The position numbers and the translations under genes were made by a program. Below are positions 45,187-54,683 of a DNA stretch of 64,000 bases, one piece after another. The first letter of the stretch is position 1. Each line of letters begins with the position of its first letter. The DNA is taken from the NCBI GenBank assembly GCA_025357835.1, contig JANYLM010000104.1:19131-83130 (forward strand), read 5' to 3'. The notes under the pieces are model-generated. The model had not been told where the DNA came from. It did not search any database and saw nothing but the letters and a program-made list of their open reading frames with translations. The DNA comes from Gammaproteobacteria bacterium. GTDB taxonomy: Bacteria; Pseudomonadota; Gammaproteobacteria; Steroidobacterales; Steroidobacteraceae.

Positions 45187-46602
45187 ATGCAACTTTCGGT
45201 CGTCATTCTGGCAGCGGGCCAGGGCAAGCGGATGAACTCCGACTCAGCGAAAGTACTGCAGCCACTGGCCGGGCGGCCTCTGCTGCAGCATGTGATCGAC
45301 ACCGCGCGCGGGTTGCTTCCGACCACTATCTACGTGGTCTATGGACACGGCGGCGCGCAGGTGCAAGCGGCCCTCGCTCACGAACATATCGAATGGATAC
45401 TGCAAGCTGACCAGCTGGGTACGGGCCATGCCGTGATGCAGGCCATGTGCGTCATTCCCGACGATCATACGGTGCTTGTGCTCTACGGCGATGTGCCGCT
45501 GATCCGGACGCCGTCCTTGGCGAAACTGATTGCAGCGGCCGATGCAGGGGCCTTGAGCCTGCTGTCCATGTGTCCCGACGATGCTACAGGCTACGGGCGC
45601 ATCGTCCGCGACGCCGCCGGGCATGTCATCGCCATCGTCGAGCAAAAGGATGCCGGTCCGGAACAATTGCAAATCCGCGAGGCCAACTCCGGGCTGCTAG
45701 CCGCTCCCGCAGCGCGCCTTCGCGAATGGCTGCTGGGCCTGGGGAGGAATAATTCGCAGCGCGAATACTACCTGACCGATGTGGTCGCAGGCGCCGTGCA
45801 GGCGGGCATTCGCGTCGATGCGGTGCAGACTGCGCATGCCGCAGAAGTCATGGGCGTCAACGACAAGGTGCAGCTAGCGCAAGTGGAAGCCCTGTACCGG
45901 CGCGAAAGAGCAGAGGAGTTGATGCTCGCGGGCGCCACTCTGGCGGACCCTACGCGCATAGACATACGCGGCGATGTTGAGGTGGGCCGCGACGTGTTCA
46001 TCGATATCAATGCGGTCTTCACCGGCCCGGTGCGGTTAGGCAGGGGCGTGAAGATTGGGCCCAACTGCATCATCAGCAATTCGCAGATTGGAGCCGGCAC
46101 CGAGGTGTTCGCGAACAGCATCATCGATCATGCCAGCGTGGCGGAGAACTGCCGGATTGGTCCCTTCGCAAGAGTTCGTCCCGATACGGTTCTGCAGCAC
46201 GATGTGCATATAGGCAATTTCGTCGAGGTGAAGGCCAGCGAAATCGGCGCCTATGCTAAGGCCAATCATTTGAGCTATGTGGGCGATGCCCGGGTGGGCA
46301 GCGGCGTCAACGTCGGCGCCGGCAGCATCACCTGCAACTACGACGGCAAGAACAAGTGGCCGACGGTCATCGAAGACGATGTATTCATCGGCTCGGGCAG
46401 CATGTTGGTGGCCCCGGTGCGAATCGGCGCCGGCGCGACCATCGGCGCGGGTTCAACCATCACTCAGAATGCGCCTGGCGGGGAGCTCACGCTGACGCGC
46501 GCCAAGGAGGTTACGATCGCCGGATGGGAGCGCCCGGGAAAGTTCAGCGACGAAGACAAGGCTGCCGCCATCGACGCCGCGCTAACGCGGCCAAAGCCCT
46601 GA
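45187..46602 (+). CDS. glmU: Bifunctional GlcNAc-1-P uridyltransferase / GlcN-1-P acetyltransferase
   Basis: VILAAGQGKRMNS; left-handed beta-helix C-terminus. Confidence 0.97.
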   Translation: MQLSVVILAAGQGKRMNSDSAKVLQPLAGRPLLQHVIDTARGLLPTTIYVVYGHGGAQVQAALAHEHIEWILQADQLGTGHAVMQAMCVIPDDHTVLVLYGDVPLIRTPSLAKLIAAADAGALSLLSMCPDDATGYGRIVRDAAGHVIAIVEQKDAGPEQLQIREANSGLLAAPAARLREWLLGLGRNNSQREYYLTDVVAGAVQAGIRVDAVQTAHAAEVMGVNDKVQLAQVEALYRRERAEELMLAGATLADPTRIDIRGDVEVGRDVFIDINAVFTGPVRLGRGVKIGPNCIISNSQIGAGTEVFANSIIDHASVAENCRIGPFARVRPDTVLQHDVHIGNFVEVKASEIGAYAKANHLSYVGDARVGSGVNVGAGSITCNYDGKNKWPTVIEDDVFIGSGSMLVAPVRIGAGATIGAGSTITQNAPGGELTLTRAKEVTIAGWERPGKFSDEDKAAAIDAALTRPKP

Positions 46603-46653
46603 TTTACCGTGAATTCGCGGGCCGCGCATAGTTTCACGCAGTGCGCCGCCCCG

Positions 46654-47730
46654 TCAAATTTCAACGGCCTGATTCATGGCCTTCGGGACGCAACTCTGCT
46701 CTAAATTGATCGCTTTTTCGAGCATGGTTCGGAAACTCGCTAACGCCGCATCCATGCGCATTGCCAGCATGCCACCCTCTGGGTCCGCGTGAATAACCCG
46801 CTGTTGCGCGAGTATGATATCTCGGTCTTCCTCAAATCCGGCCAACACACTTTGCCGCAAGTTCTCAGTCACATCCCGATTATCAAGAGCGAATCCGTGG
46901 GATTGCTGAAAGAAATAGTGGGAGGTTGTTGATGTCTCCGGCGTCACCGCCTGGCAGCCAAAAAACTCCGCCGCATCGACGCGCTTACCCTCAGGGGCGC
47001 CCGTGCCGGTGGGGGCACTTCCGGAGTCCATCAACAACACACCGGGCAGTACCACATTGTAGATGTTCCATCTGTCGACATTTCCCGGCCATGTTTTCAA
47101 ATTGCGCAGGAACGGCGCGGGCTCGTCGTCCAGCAACCAGCGTTCGACACGAATGCTGCGATCGAGGCGGGTAATCTTCGGTCGAATGGCTGCGTATTTC
47201 GCTGAGCCGCCCAAGGTGGTCTCATGCACGTAGGATAGATGTGAGAAGTCCAATAAGTTGTCGGTAACCAACAGGTAGTTCGCATCGTAGTGCATATAGC
47301 CCGGCGTGCCGCGCCAATTCACATCCTTCAAATAGTGAGTATCGGGAATCAATGAAGGATCGGCGTGGTCGGGCTCACCCATCCATATCCAGACCCAGTT
47401 AAACCTTTCGACGATGGGGAAGGCCCGAACCTTGGCCGTGGCGGGTATGTAATTTTGCGACGGGATCTCGACACACTTGCCCGTCGCGTCGAAGAGCAGG
47501 CCATGATACATGCAGCGGATGCGGTCACCTTCCCGGCGACCTTTGGATAAGGGCGCTGCCCGATGGCAACAACGATCGGCTAAAGCGATCACCTGGCCGG
47601 ATTGGTCGCGCCAGAAAATCAGGGGCCTTTGCGTAATGGTGCGTGCCAATAAACTCTCAGCCGGAATTTCGTAAGACCAGGCACAGACGTACCAAGTGTT
47701 TTTTAGAAACGATGAATCGATATCGCTCAC
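46654..47730 (-). CDS. Rieske [2Fe-2S] aromatic ring-hydroxylating oxygenase (VanA-like)
   Basis: CCHRAAPLSKG...CMYHGLLF Rieske motif; LLDFSHLSYVHETT iron site. Confidence 0.92.
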   Translation of the reverse strand: MSDIDSSFLKNTWYVCAWSYEIPAESLLARTITQRPLIFWRDQSGQVIALADRCCHRAAPLSKGRREGDRIRCMYHGLLFDATGKCVEIPSQNYIPATAKVRAFPIVERFNWVWIWMGEPDHADPSLIPDTHYLKDVNWRGTPGYMHYDANYLLVTDNLLDFSHLSYVHETTLGGSAKYAAIRPKITRLDRSIRVERWLLDDEPAPFLRNLKTWPGNVDRWNIYNVVLPGVLLMDSGSAPTGTGAPEGKRVDAAEFFGCQAVTPETSTTSHYFFQQSHGFALDNRDVTENLRQSVLAGFEEDRDIILAQQRVIHADPEGGMLAMRMDAALASFRTMLEKAINLEQSCVPKAMNQAVEI

Positions 47731-47888
47731 AACTCATTCCCTCCGGCGAGAACAGGCCTGATTGCCTGCGTTGAAAAAGGTCCTCAGGGGCCTGTTGCTC
47801 ATCCGAACGTAATTACTAGTTAATAAACTCATTCTGCTAATCGTAATTGCTCGCACGCAAACCAGTCAAGTGCAGTAATCTTCGGCCT

Positions 47889-48671
47889 ATGCCCCGTAGA
47901 CTCAAGCAGCAACAAGGCGTCCAGTCGATTGAAGTGGGACTTCGGCTGCTGCAATGCCTTGCCGAATCGAAGCGAGCCATGATGCTGCGTGATCTTGCGG
48001 CTGCGGCCCGCATGCCTGCGGCCAAGGCGCATCGATACTTGGTCAGCCTGACGCGGATGCGGTTCGTCGAGCAGCAGAAAGACACAGGGATGTATGACTT
48101 AGGTGCGTATACACTCAATCTTGGGCTAAATGCCTTGGGCCGACTGCAGCCGCTCAACGTCGCAGCGCCGTTTCTGCGCGAGTTAAATTCGGAAATCGCC
48201 CAAACCGTTGCGCTGGCGGTGTGGGCCAATGGAGGCGCCACCATCATCAGCTGGATCGGGTCGGATGCGCCGGTTGCCGCCAGTTTGCGAATCGGATCGG
48301 TGATGCCTCTGACGCGCTCTGCGACGGGGCTCGCGTTCCTCGCGTTTCTGCCACAGGAAGTTACCGCAGAGCTGCTGCACAAGGAGCTTGCTGAAAACAC
48401 ACGTGTGGGGCTGGCGCCGAAATCGACCGCTGACGTTGCGCGTGAAATCGAACAAATTCAGCGTAGCGGCTTTGCCAGGACGAGCGCCTTCATCCCCGGC
48501 ATAAGTGGACTCGCTATCCCCGTCTTCGATCACTCGGGATTGATGACATTGGCAATGGTGACGCTCGGTTATGCCGGAAATATCGATTTGACCGATAAGG
48601 GATCGATTGTCGCTAAGGTGCAAAGCAAAGCGCGCGAACTCTCCAAACGATTGGGCTACTCGCTGACGTAG
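47889..48671 (+). CDS. IclR family transcriptional regulator
   Basis: QSIEVGLRLLQCLAES HTH and IclR effector domain; ORF open to 47847. Confidence 0.9.
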   Translation: MPRRLKQQQGVQSIEVGLRLLQCLAESKRAMMLRDLAAAARMPAAKAHRYLVSLTRMRFVEQQKDTGMYDLGAYTLNLGLNALGRLQPLNVAAPFLRELNSEIAQTVALAVWANGGATIISWIGSDAPVAASLRIGSVMPLTRSATGLAFLAFLPQEVTAELLHKELAENTRVGLAPKSTADVAREIEQIQRSGFARTSAFIPGISGLAIPVFDHSGLMTLAMVTLGYAGNIDLTDKGSIVAKVQSKARELSKRLGYSLT

Positions 48672-48746
48672 CCTCATGTTGCTGTAAGGGGCTTACACGC
48701 GACGTGACTCATACTCATCAGTGTCCGGTCCATCCAGCGGCCGCGC

Positions 48747-49910
48747 TCAGTTCAGGCCGAGGAGTCTTGAAACGAGTTGCGTGCGGCTGTTGACCCCGGC
48801 CTTCGCGTACACCGAGCGCAGATGATTTTCGACCGTTCGCAGCGCGATCCCCAGGCCACGGGAAATGTGCCCGTTGCTCTGACCGGCACATATAAGCCGG
48901 GCGACGGCGATCTCGCGGTCGGAAAGTGCGAAGCACTCGCAGGCCTCGTCAAGGGCCTTGCGATCACGGCGTTCGGACGTGACGAGAACGTAGTATGTCC
49001 TCGCATCGACATCACGGAACGCTCTCACCTCGATGTCCAACTGGCAGGGCATGCCGCAGTTCGCCTGCGGTATTTCCAGAGTGAACCGACCAAGGGGTCC
49101 GATCCCAGGTGCCACGCCAATTAACCGCTGACGCAGCTCACCGAACACGTTCGCCGCCTGCGAGTTCCGGCACGCGGCATCTCCGTACAGACCGAGCTGC
49201 GTGAGGCCGCGACGATTCGCGTGCCGCACGAGCAGATCCTCGTCGAGAATGACGAAACCCATGCCGGCGTAACTATCAAAGACGGAGTCCAGCACACTGC
49301 CCGACAGCGTTACCGACTCGCGATATGCAAGGTTCGAAATGACCGATTGAATCACAGGCACCAGTTCCTGCAACCGTTCGACTTCCACAATCGAGAACGG
49401 TTGTGCTTCGTGGGCGCGGTGGAACCCTAGGCACATCATCTCCGATCCGAGGGTCGAGCGTACGGGTACGGCCAGGGCGAGGACATGCCGGATATCGTAC
49501 TCGAATAGAAAATCGCGGTAGTAGGCCTGATCCCGCCAACCCGGGATTCCCGATAAGAGTGTCACAAATGCGTTCTGTCCATCGGCTCCGGAGCGCAGCC
49601 ACTGAAGGCCCGGTTTGAGTACCGGATCCAAGTTGTAGACTCCTTCCGCGTAGACTTCGACACTGCGGGGATGATGCCCGACGTACGATCGTCTTCCGAC
49701 GAGATGTCCGTTGGTGGGCAGATCAAAGAATTGTAGGAACACGCTGCTGGTCGCGTTCAATGTTTCCGCCACCGGCGTCAGCAGGTGCTCGCTCATCTGG
49801 TCGTATGACTTGCATGAGAGCACGCGCGCGAACAATTCGGCGGACGCCGCGCTCCGCGACGCCGAAATCTCGGCCATGATGTGATGTCTCCCCGAGCCGG
49901 CCAATAACAC
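48747..49910 (-). CDS. LuxR-type HTH transcriptional regulator
   Basis: C-terminal LSDREIAVARLICAGQSNGHISRGLGIALRTVENHLRSVYAKAGVNSRTQLV. Confidence 0.9.
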   Translation of the reverse strand: MLLAGSGRHHIMAEISASRSAASAELFARVLSCKSYDQMSEHLLTPVAETLNATSSVFLQFFDLPTNGHLVGRRSYVGHHPRSVEVYAEGVYNLDPVLKPGLQWLRSGADGQNAFVTLLSGIPGWRDQAYYRDFLFEYDIRHVLALAVPVRSTLGSEMMCLGFHRAHEAQPFSIVEVERLQELVPVIQSVISNLAYRESVTLSGSVLDSVFDSYAGMGFVILDEDLLVRHANRRGLTQLGLYGDAACRNSQAANVFGELRQRLIGVAPGIGPLGRFTLEIPQANCGMPCQLDIEVRAFRDVDARTYYVLVTSERRDRKALDEACECFALSDREIAVARLICAGQSNGHISRGLGIALRTVENHLRSVYAKAGVNSRTQLVSRLLGLN

Positions 49911-50019
49911 TTTCTGCGGCCGCCGACCCGAATCCCTTCGCTTTTCTTCTACGGCGACATCGCAGCTTTAGCCAATATGCAACACTTCGGGGGTCTTCGC
50001 AATCCGATCGGATGCAGCC

Positions 50020-50577
50020 TCAGGCTGCGGGGTGCCCCAGCGTGCGGATCGCAGCGGACCCATCCCAACCGACGCTGGACTGATATATATGGGTGAAAAG
50101 CGCTTCTACGGCCGGAGTTACTTCAATGACCTCGATCATGCCGCCGAGCTCGACAGATGTGTCGACGTAGGCGGCGCGGGCGCCGATCGATACCATCGCC
50201 TCGAGACCCAGGACAAAACCCTGCCGCTGATAATGCGCAAGCGCGGCCTCGTAGTTCTCCGGCTGTGCCGCCACCGCCCAGTGATGAAAACCATAACCAC
50301 GTCGGTCGATAATCTCGCGATAGACGCTGGGTTGGGCGTCATTTTGCTGAATCAGCTCAAACATCATGTGACCCGAATTCGCGAGGGCAATCGTCACGTC
50401 CAGCTCACTGGGTAAGCCTCGGTACTTAATCCATTGAAACTCGAAGTGTTCGAACAGGAACCACGGGCCGAGGTTCAGGCGGCTGCCGAAGTTGCTCATG
50501 GCAGTTTGCATATCCTCGACGATGTAAGCGACCTGTATGATCCCATCGAGCGGCTGTCCCCAATTCCATGTCGGCAT
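50020..50577 (-). CDS. VOC (glyoxalase/dioxygenase fold) protein
   Basis: IIQVAYIVEDMQTAMSNF...GYGFHHWAVA...GGMIEVIEVTP. Confidence 0.85.
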   Translation of the reverse strand: MPTWNWGQPLDGIIQVAYIVEDMQTAMSNFGSRLNLGPWFLFEHFEFQWIKYRGLPSELDVTIALANSGHMMFELIQQNDAQPSVYREIIDRRGYGFHHWAVAAQPENYEAALAHYQRQGFVLGLEAMVSIGARAAYVDTSVELGGMIEVIEVTPAVEALFTHIYQSSVGWDGSAAIRTLGHPAA

Positions 50578-50625
50578 TCGATCCTCTCCTTACTCGATTC
50601 AGCTTGAACAGTTTTTGCGTAACGG

Positions 50626-51411
50626 TCAGTTCGCAAGCGTAAAGCCACCATCGACCACAAGCGCCTGTCCGGTGATGTAGCGTGATTCATCAGAAGCGAG
50701 AAACAGCACGGCATTGGCGATGTCGCGCGGCTCCTGAAAGGAGCCAAGCGGGATATTGGCGAGAAATCCCTGAACAAAGGCGGCCCGACTGAGACCCGCC
50801 TGGGCCGATAAGCGGTCGAATAGCGCGTCGAACATGGGCGTTTGAACTTGACCCGGGTGGATGGAGTTGCAGCGGATCCGGTAGCCGGCCCGAGCGCAGT
50901 AAAGGGCGACGGAGCGAGACAAATGCTCTACGGCTGCTTTGGCAGCACCATAGGCGGTCAGGAACGGAGTGGGTACCAGAGAGGCCACAGATGAGAAATT
51001 GATGATGGAGCCGCCCCCGGATCTCGCCAATAGCGGAATCGAATGTTTGCACGCAAGGAACACGCCGCCGCCGTTGACCTTGAAGACCTGATTCCAGTCC
51101 TCGATCGGCGCGTGCTCGGGATCCTTGGCGGCCGCAGGGTCGCCTTCGATACCTGCGTTGTTGACCAGAACGTGAAGCGAGCCTTCGGTTCGGGCGATAT
51201 CGGCGATAATGCGTTGCCAATCGGACTCCGACGCCACATCTTGGCGGATGAACCTAGAGCGCAAATCCTCAGCGGCCTGGAGGCCGGCATCCTCCTTGAT
51301 ATCTGTCAGTACCAGACGTGCTCCTTCCTCGGCCAGTCGCCTGGCGACGCCATTTCCAAGCCCCTGAGCCGCGCCCGTCACGAGAACTACCTTGCCTTCA
51401 AGACGCGCCAC
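50626..51411 (-). CDS. SDR family oxidoreductase
   Basis: VTGAAQGLGNGVA; NNAG; AYGAAKAA (YxxxK). Confidence 0.93.
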   Translation of the reverse strand: MARLEGKVVLVTGAAQGLGNGVARRLAEEGARLVLTDIKEDAGLQAAEDLRSRFIRQDVASESDWQRIIADIARTEGSLHVLVNNAGIEGDPAAAKDPEHAPIEDWNQVFKVNGGGVFLACKHSIPLLARSGGGSIINFSSVASLVPTPFLTAYGAAKAAVEHLSRSVALYCARAGYRIRCNSIHPGQVQTPMFDALFDRLSAQAGLSRAAFVQGFLANIPLGSFQEPRDIANAVLFLASDESRYITGQALVVDGGFTLAN

Positions 51412-51476
51412 GATTTCTCCTCAAGATTCGAACATCGTCCTGCGCCGACACTGCAGCAATGACAGCTCCGTAGGGA

Positions 51477-51532
51477 ATAGCGGAGACCACTCAGTGCGGG
51501 GCGAGCGCCGTGAGCTGAGTGGTTCACGCTAT
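51477..51532. promoter_or_regulatory. Large nested dyad in the SDR / TonB-receptor divergent promoter region
   Basis: ATAGCG-GAG-ACCACTCAG-N20-CTGAGTGGT-TCA-CGCTAT, with GGCG-AG-CGCC inside the N20. Confidence 0.8.
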
Positions 51533-51567
51533 GGCGCCGACACCCTGTTGCGTGTTGTCCTGGAGAA

Positions 51568-53886
51568 ATGCCGGGGGCCGTACGAAAAACGAAAGTGGGG
51601 GTAAAAATGCGAGATAAATGCGGACGCAATGTCGGACGTGAGCCGATTCTTGGAATCTCAAATCACCGCCGCGCAGTGATCGCGGCCATCGCTCTGGTGC
51701 TTTCCGCGGCTGCGCCGGCGCAGACCACACCCGCGGTGGCTGCCAAGCCTGTGCAGTCGGTTTCCGGTGCCGCTTCTGCCGACGCGTCGGGTTCGACTCT
51801 CGAAGAGGTTGTGGTGACCGCGACCCGACGCGAAACGAATCTCCAGAACGTGGGCATCGCGATCTCTGCCTTCTCCGGCCGGGAGCTCATCGATCAGGGC
51901 GTCTACCAGACGACTGATCTGGCGGCCGTGACGCCAGGGCTGCAGTTTTCCGAGCCGGGTGGCTCCCCGGTTGCCGGCCTGCTCGCGATCCGCGGTGTTT
52001 CACAGAACGACTTCGCCGGACACATCGAGCCCGCCAATGCGTTCTATATGGACCAGGTCTATCAGCCATCCAACGCGGCAAGCGTTCAAGAATTCTATGA
52101 CGTCAATCGTGTCGAGGTGCTGAAAGGACCGCAGGGTACTTTGTTCGGCCGCAATGCGACGGGCGGTCTCGTGCACGTGATTACGAACCAACCCACCGAC
52201 CAGGAGGAGGGGTTCGCAAACCTTTCAGGCGGAAGTTTCGGCCAGGTGCGTTTCGAAGCAGCGATGGGCGGTCCAATTGCAGAGGGAGTGTCCGGGCGCG
52301 TCGCAGTGCTGCGCGACAAGAGCGACGGATTTGTTAAAAACGCCATAGGTCCGGCGCTCCTGAGGGACGATACGTACGCCGTGCGGGGTCAATTGCGTAT
52401 CGCCCCGAATGACCGCCTCACGGTGTTGTTGGAGGCGGACACGTACATCATCGAGCCGGTCACGACCGGCGGCGACTACATCACTGCAGCCTACCCGGGG
52501 CCCGATGGACTCGGCCTGCCGAAGCCGGCTGGGAGCCCCACCGGCTTCGGCTACGCCCCTTCGGGCGATCCGTATCGCGGATCGTTCGACTATCCCGGCC
52601 GGTTTGCACGCCGCGTGTCGAGCGGGGCCGCACACGTCACATACGATTTCCTAAACGGTCTGTCGCTGTCTTCCATTACCAGTTATCAGAAACTGCGCAG
52701 CGAATACTCGGCGGACAATGACTTCTCCCCCGTCCCGTTCGCTATCTTCGATCAGAACGCCAGCGCACGGCACCTCACCCAGGAACTGCGTCTGACCGGT
52801 GCCACCCAGCGCAACCATTGGACCGCGGGCCTGTATTTCTTGCGGATCGACGGCGCCTATCTGCAAGCGTTCGACATCCTGCCCATCGCGACCCGCCCCT
52901 TGGAAACGCATTCCGTCGACACGAAGTCCTATTCGGCGTTCGGTCAAGACGAGGTCCAATTGCGCGACAATCTGCGGTTAACCGCCGGCGTCCGTGGCAC
53001 GCGCGACCATAAGGACTACCAGTATCAGGAGAACTGCGTGGGGCCTGCCTGCAGCGCATTATTGGCGCCCGGAACCATCGGCACGGCCGGCTTGCTGACC
53101 GACTCACACGCGGAGACGGGATGGTCGGGCCGCCTGGAGCTCGACTGGCAAGCGACGCGGGACGCGCTGTACTACGCGAGCATCAATCGTGGCTACAAAG
53201 CGTTCAATTACAACGCGGGATTCGTCGGTCATGCGCCGCTGGCGCTGTTTCGCTTCCATGGCGAGAATCTGCTGGCATACGAAATAGGCAGCAAGCTCGA
53301 GTTTCTTGAGCGGCGTGCGCGATTCAACGTCGCCGCGTTCTACTACGACTACTCGGACTATCAGGCATTCGACCAGCGCGGGTTCAATTTTACGCTGTTC
53401 AATACGAGCGCCCATATGTACGGCACGGATGCTGAGCTGACGCTGCGCCCACTGCGGGGGCTGACGCTCAACGCGGGCGCCGCCTTCTTGCACACCGCGG
53501 TGGACGACATACCCATTGCCAACGAACGGCTGACGCGAGAAGCACCTCAGTCACCCAAATTCACCTTCAATGCGTCAGCAACCCAGGCTGTGGCGATTGG
53601 CTCCTCAACCCTGTCGGCGACCTTGGAAGGAAACTATACCGGCGATTTCTATGCGCAGCTAACCAACGCACCAGTCACGCTGATCCCGCACGGATGGCTC
53701 GCGAACGCACATGTCAGCCTCGCAACCTATGGAGAGCGTCTGACCTTCGCGGTGTCCGCCAACAATGTGTTCAATAACGCAAAGCCGGCATACGCCTTCG
53801 ATAATTCCAGCCCACCGCTCGGCGCTACGTACAACACCTATGTGCGACCACGATGGGTCAATGCAGCCGTCAACTACAAATTCTAA
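51568..53886 (+). CDS. TonB-dependent outer membrane receptor
   Basis: EEVVVTATRRETNLQNVGIAISAF plug domain; C-terminal aromatic YKF; likely start 51607. Confidence 0.93.
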   Translation: MPGAVRKTKVGVKMRDKCGRNVGREPILGISNHRRAVIAAIALVLSAAAPAQTTPAVAAKPVQSVSGAASADASGSTLEEVVVTATRRETNLQNVGIAISAFSGRELIDQGVYQTTDLAAVTPGLQFSEPGGSPVAGLLAIRGVSQNDFAGHIEPANAFYMDQVYQPSNAASVQEFYDVNRVEVLKGPQGTLFGRNATGGLVHVITNQPTDQEEGFANLSGGSFGQVRFEAAMGGPIAEGVSGRVAVLRDKSDGFVKNAIGPALLRDDTYAVRGQLRIAPNDRLTVLLEADTYIIEPVTTGGDYITAAYPGPDGLGLPKPAGSPTGFGYAPSGDPYRGSFDYPGRFARRVSSGAAHVTYDFLNGLSLSSITSYQKLRSEYSADNDFSPVPFAIFDQNASARHLTQELRLTGATQRNHWTAGLYFLRIDGAYLQAFDILPIATRPLETHSVDTKSYSAFGQDEVQLRDNLRLTAGVRGTRDHKDYQYQENCVGPACSALLAPGTIGTAGLLTDSHAETGWSGRLELDWQATRDALYYASINRGYKAFNYNAGFVGHAPLALFRFHGENLLAYEIGSKLEFLERRARFNVAAFYYDYSDYQAFDQRGFNFTLFNTSAHMYGTDAELTLRPLRGLTLNAGAAFLHTAVDDIPIANERLTREAPQSPKFTFNASATQAVAIGSSTLSATLEGNYTGDFYAQLTNAPVTLIPHGWLANAHVSLATYGERLTFAVSANNVFNNAKPAYAFDNSSPPLGATYNTYVRPRWVNAAVNYKF

Positions 53887-53909
53887 CGTCGTTAGTGGAG
53901 GACTCCCCA

Positions 53910-54398
53910 ATGCAGGTTACTCAATTCCAGCTCGCGGCCTCAGCGGCGGTCGGCAGCACCCCGACAGTGAAGTCCGCTTTCTTCGACCCCGCTGTCTTGC
54001 CGTGGGCGGACTGGGTAATGCCCGGCACATGGTTCAAGCTCTTGAATGTGAATCCAATGACCGGCGGGTTTTCGATGCTCCTCAAGGTCGAACCGAACAA
54101 TAGCGCGCCTGTTCATGGTCACCTTGGCGCGGTCGAGGGGTTCATCCTCGAGGGCGGGTTTTCGTACGCTCAAGACCATGGCCATACCGGCCACTACGTA
54201 TTTGAAGGCGCGGGTATTCGGCACGAGCCCAACACGCATCCGGGCGGCTTGGTTATGTTTGCCGTCATCCACGGACCGCTTTGCGGCTACAACGCCGAGG
54301 GCACGATTGCAGGCATCGTTGACGCGCGCATGATGTATGAGATGGCGGTAGCGGCCGGCGCGGCGGGGCACATTGAAAAGCCGTCGCACTGGGTCTAG
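53910..54398 (+). CDS. Cupin-fold dioxygenase-like protein
   Basis: PVHGHLGAVEGFILEGGFSY and HEPNTHPGG cupin-type His/Glu motifs. Confidence 0.75.
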   Translation: MQVTQFQLAASAAVGSTPTVKSAFFDPAVLPWADWVMPGTWFKLLNVNPMTGGFSMLLKVEPNNSAPVHGHLGAVEGFILEGGFSYAQDHGHTGHYVFEGAGIRHEPNTHPGGLVMFAVIHGPLCGYNAEGTIAGIVDARMMYEMAVAAGAAGHIEKPSHWV

Positions 54399-54683
54399 CG
54401 GTCGCCCCAAGCGTACCTGCAGAAGGGCGAGACTCAACTGGCGAGCGCGATATAGCGAGACCTTTATCTTGCTTTATCGATGGACCAGCACGCCATAAAA
54501 ATGCTGTAAAAATCCCTATAGAACCGGTGACACAAGTTCACGCTTGCAGGTCTCCGTGCGAATACCTTCTTTTCAAAATCTTTGCATCGGTAGCGCTAAA
54601 GCAGCGCCTCTTTTTACACGCCGGTGGCCATCATGGGCGATCTTGTTTCGGCTCGGCGATGGCGTTGAAGAGGAGTGGCTTTT

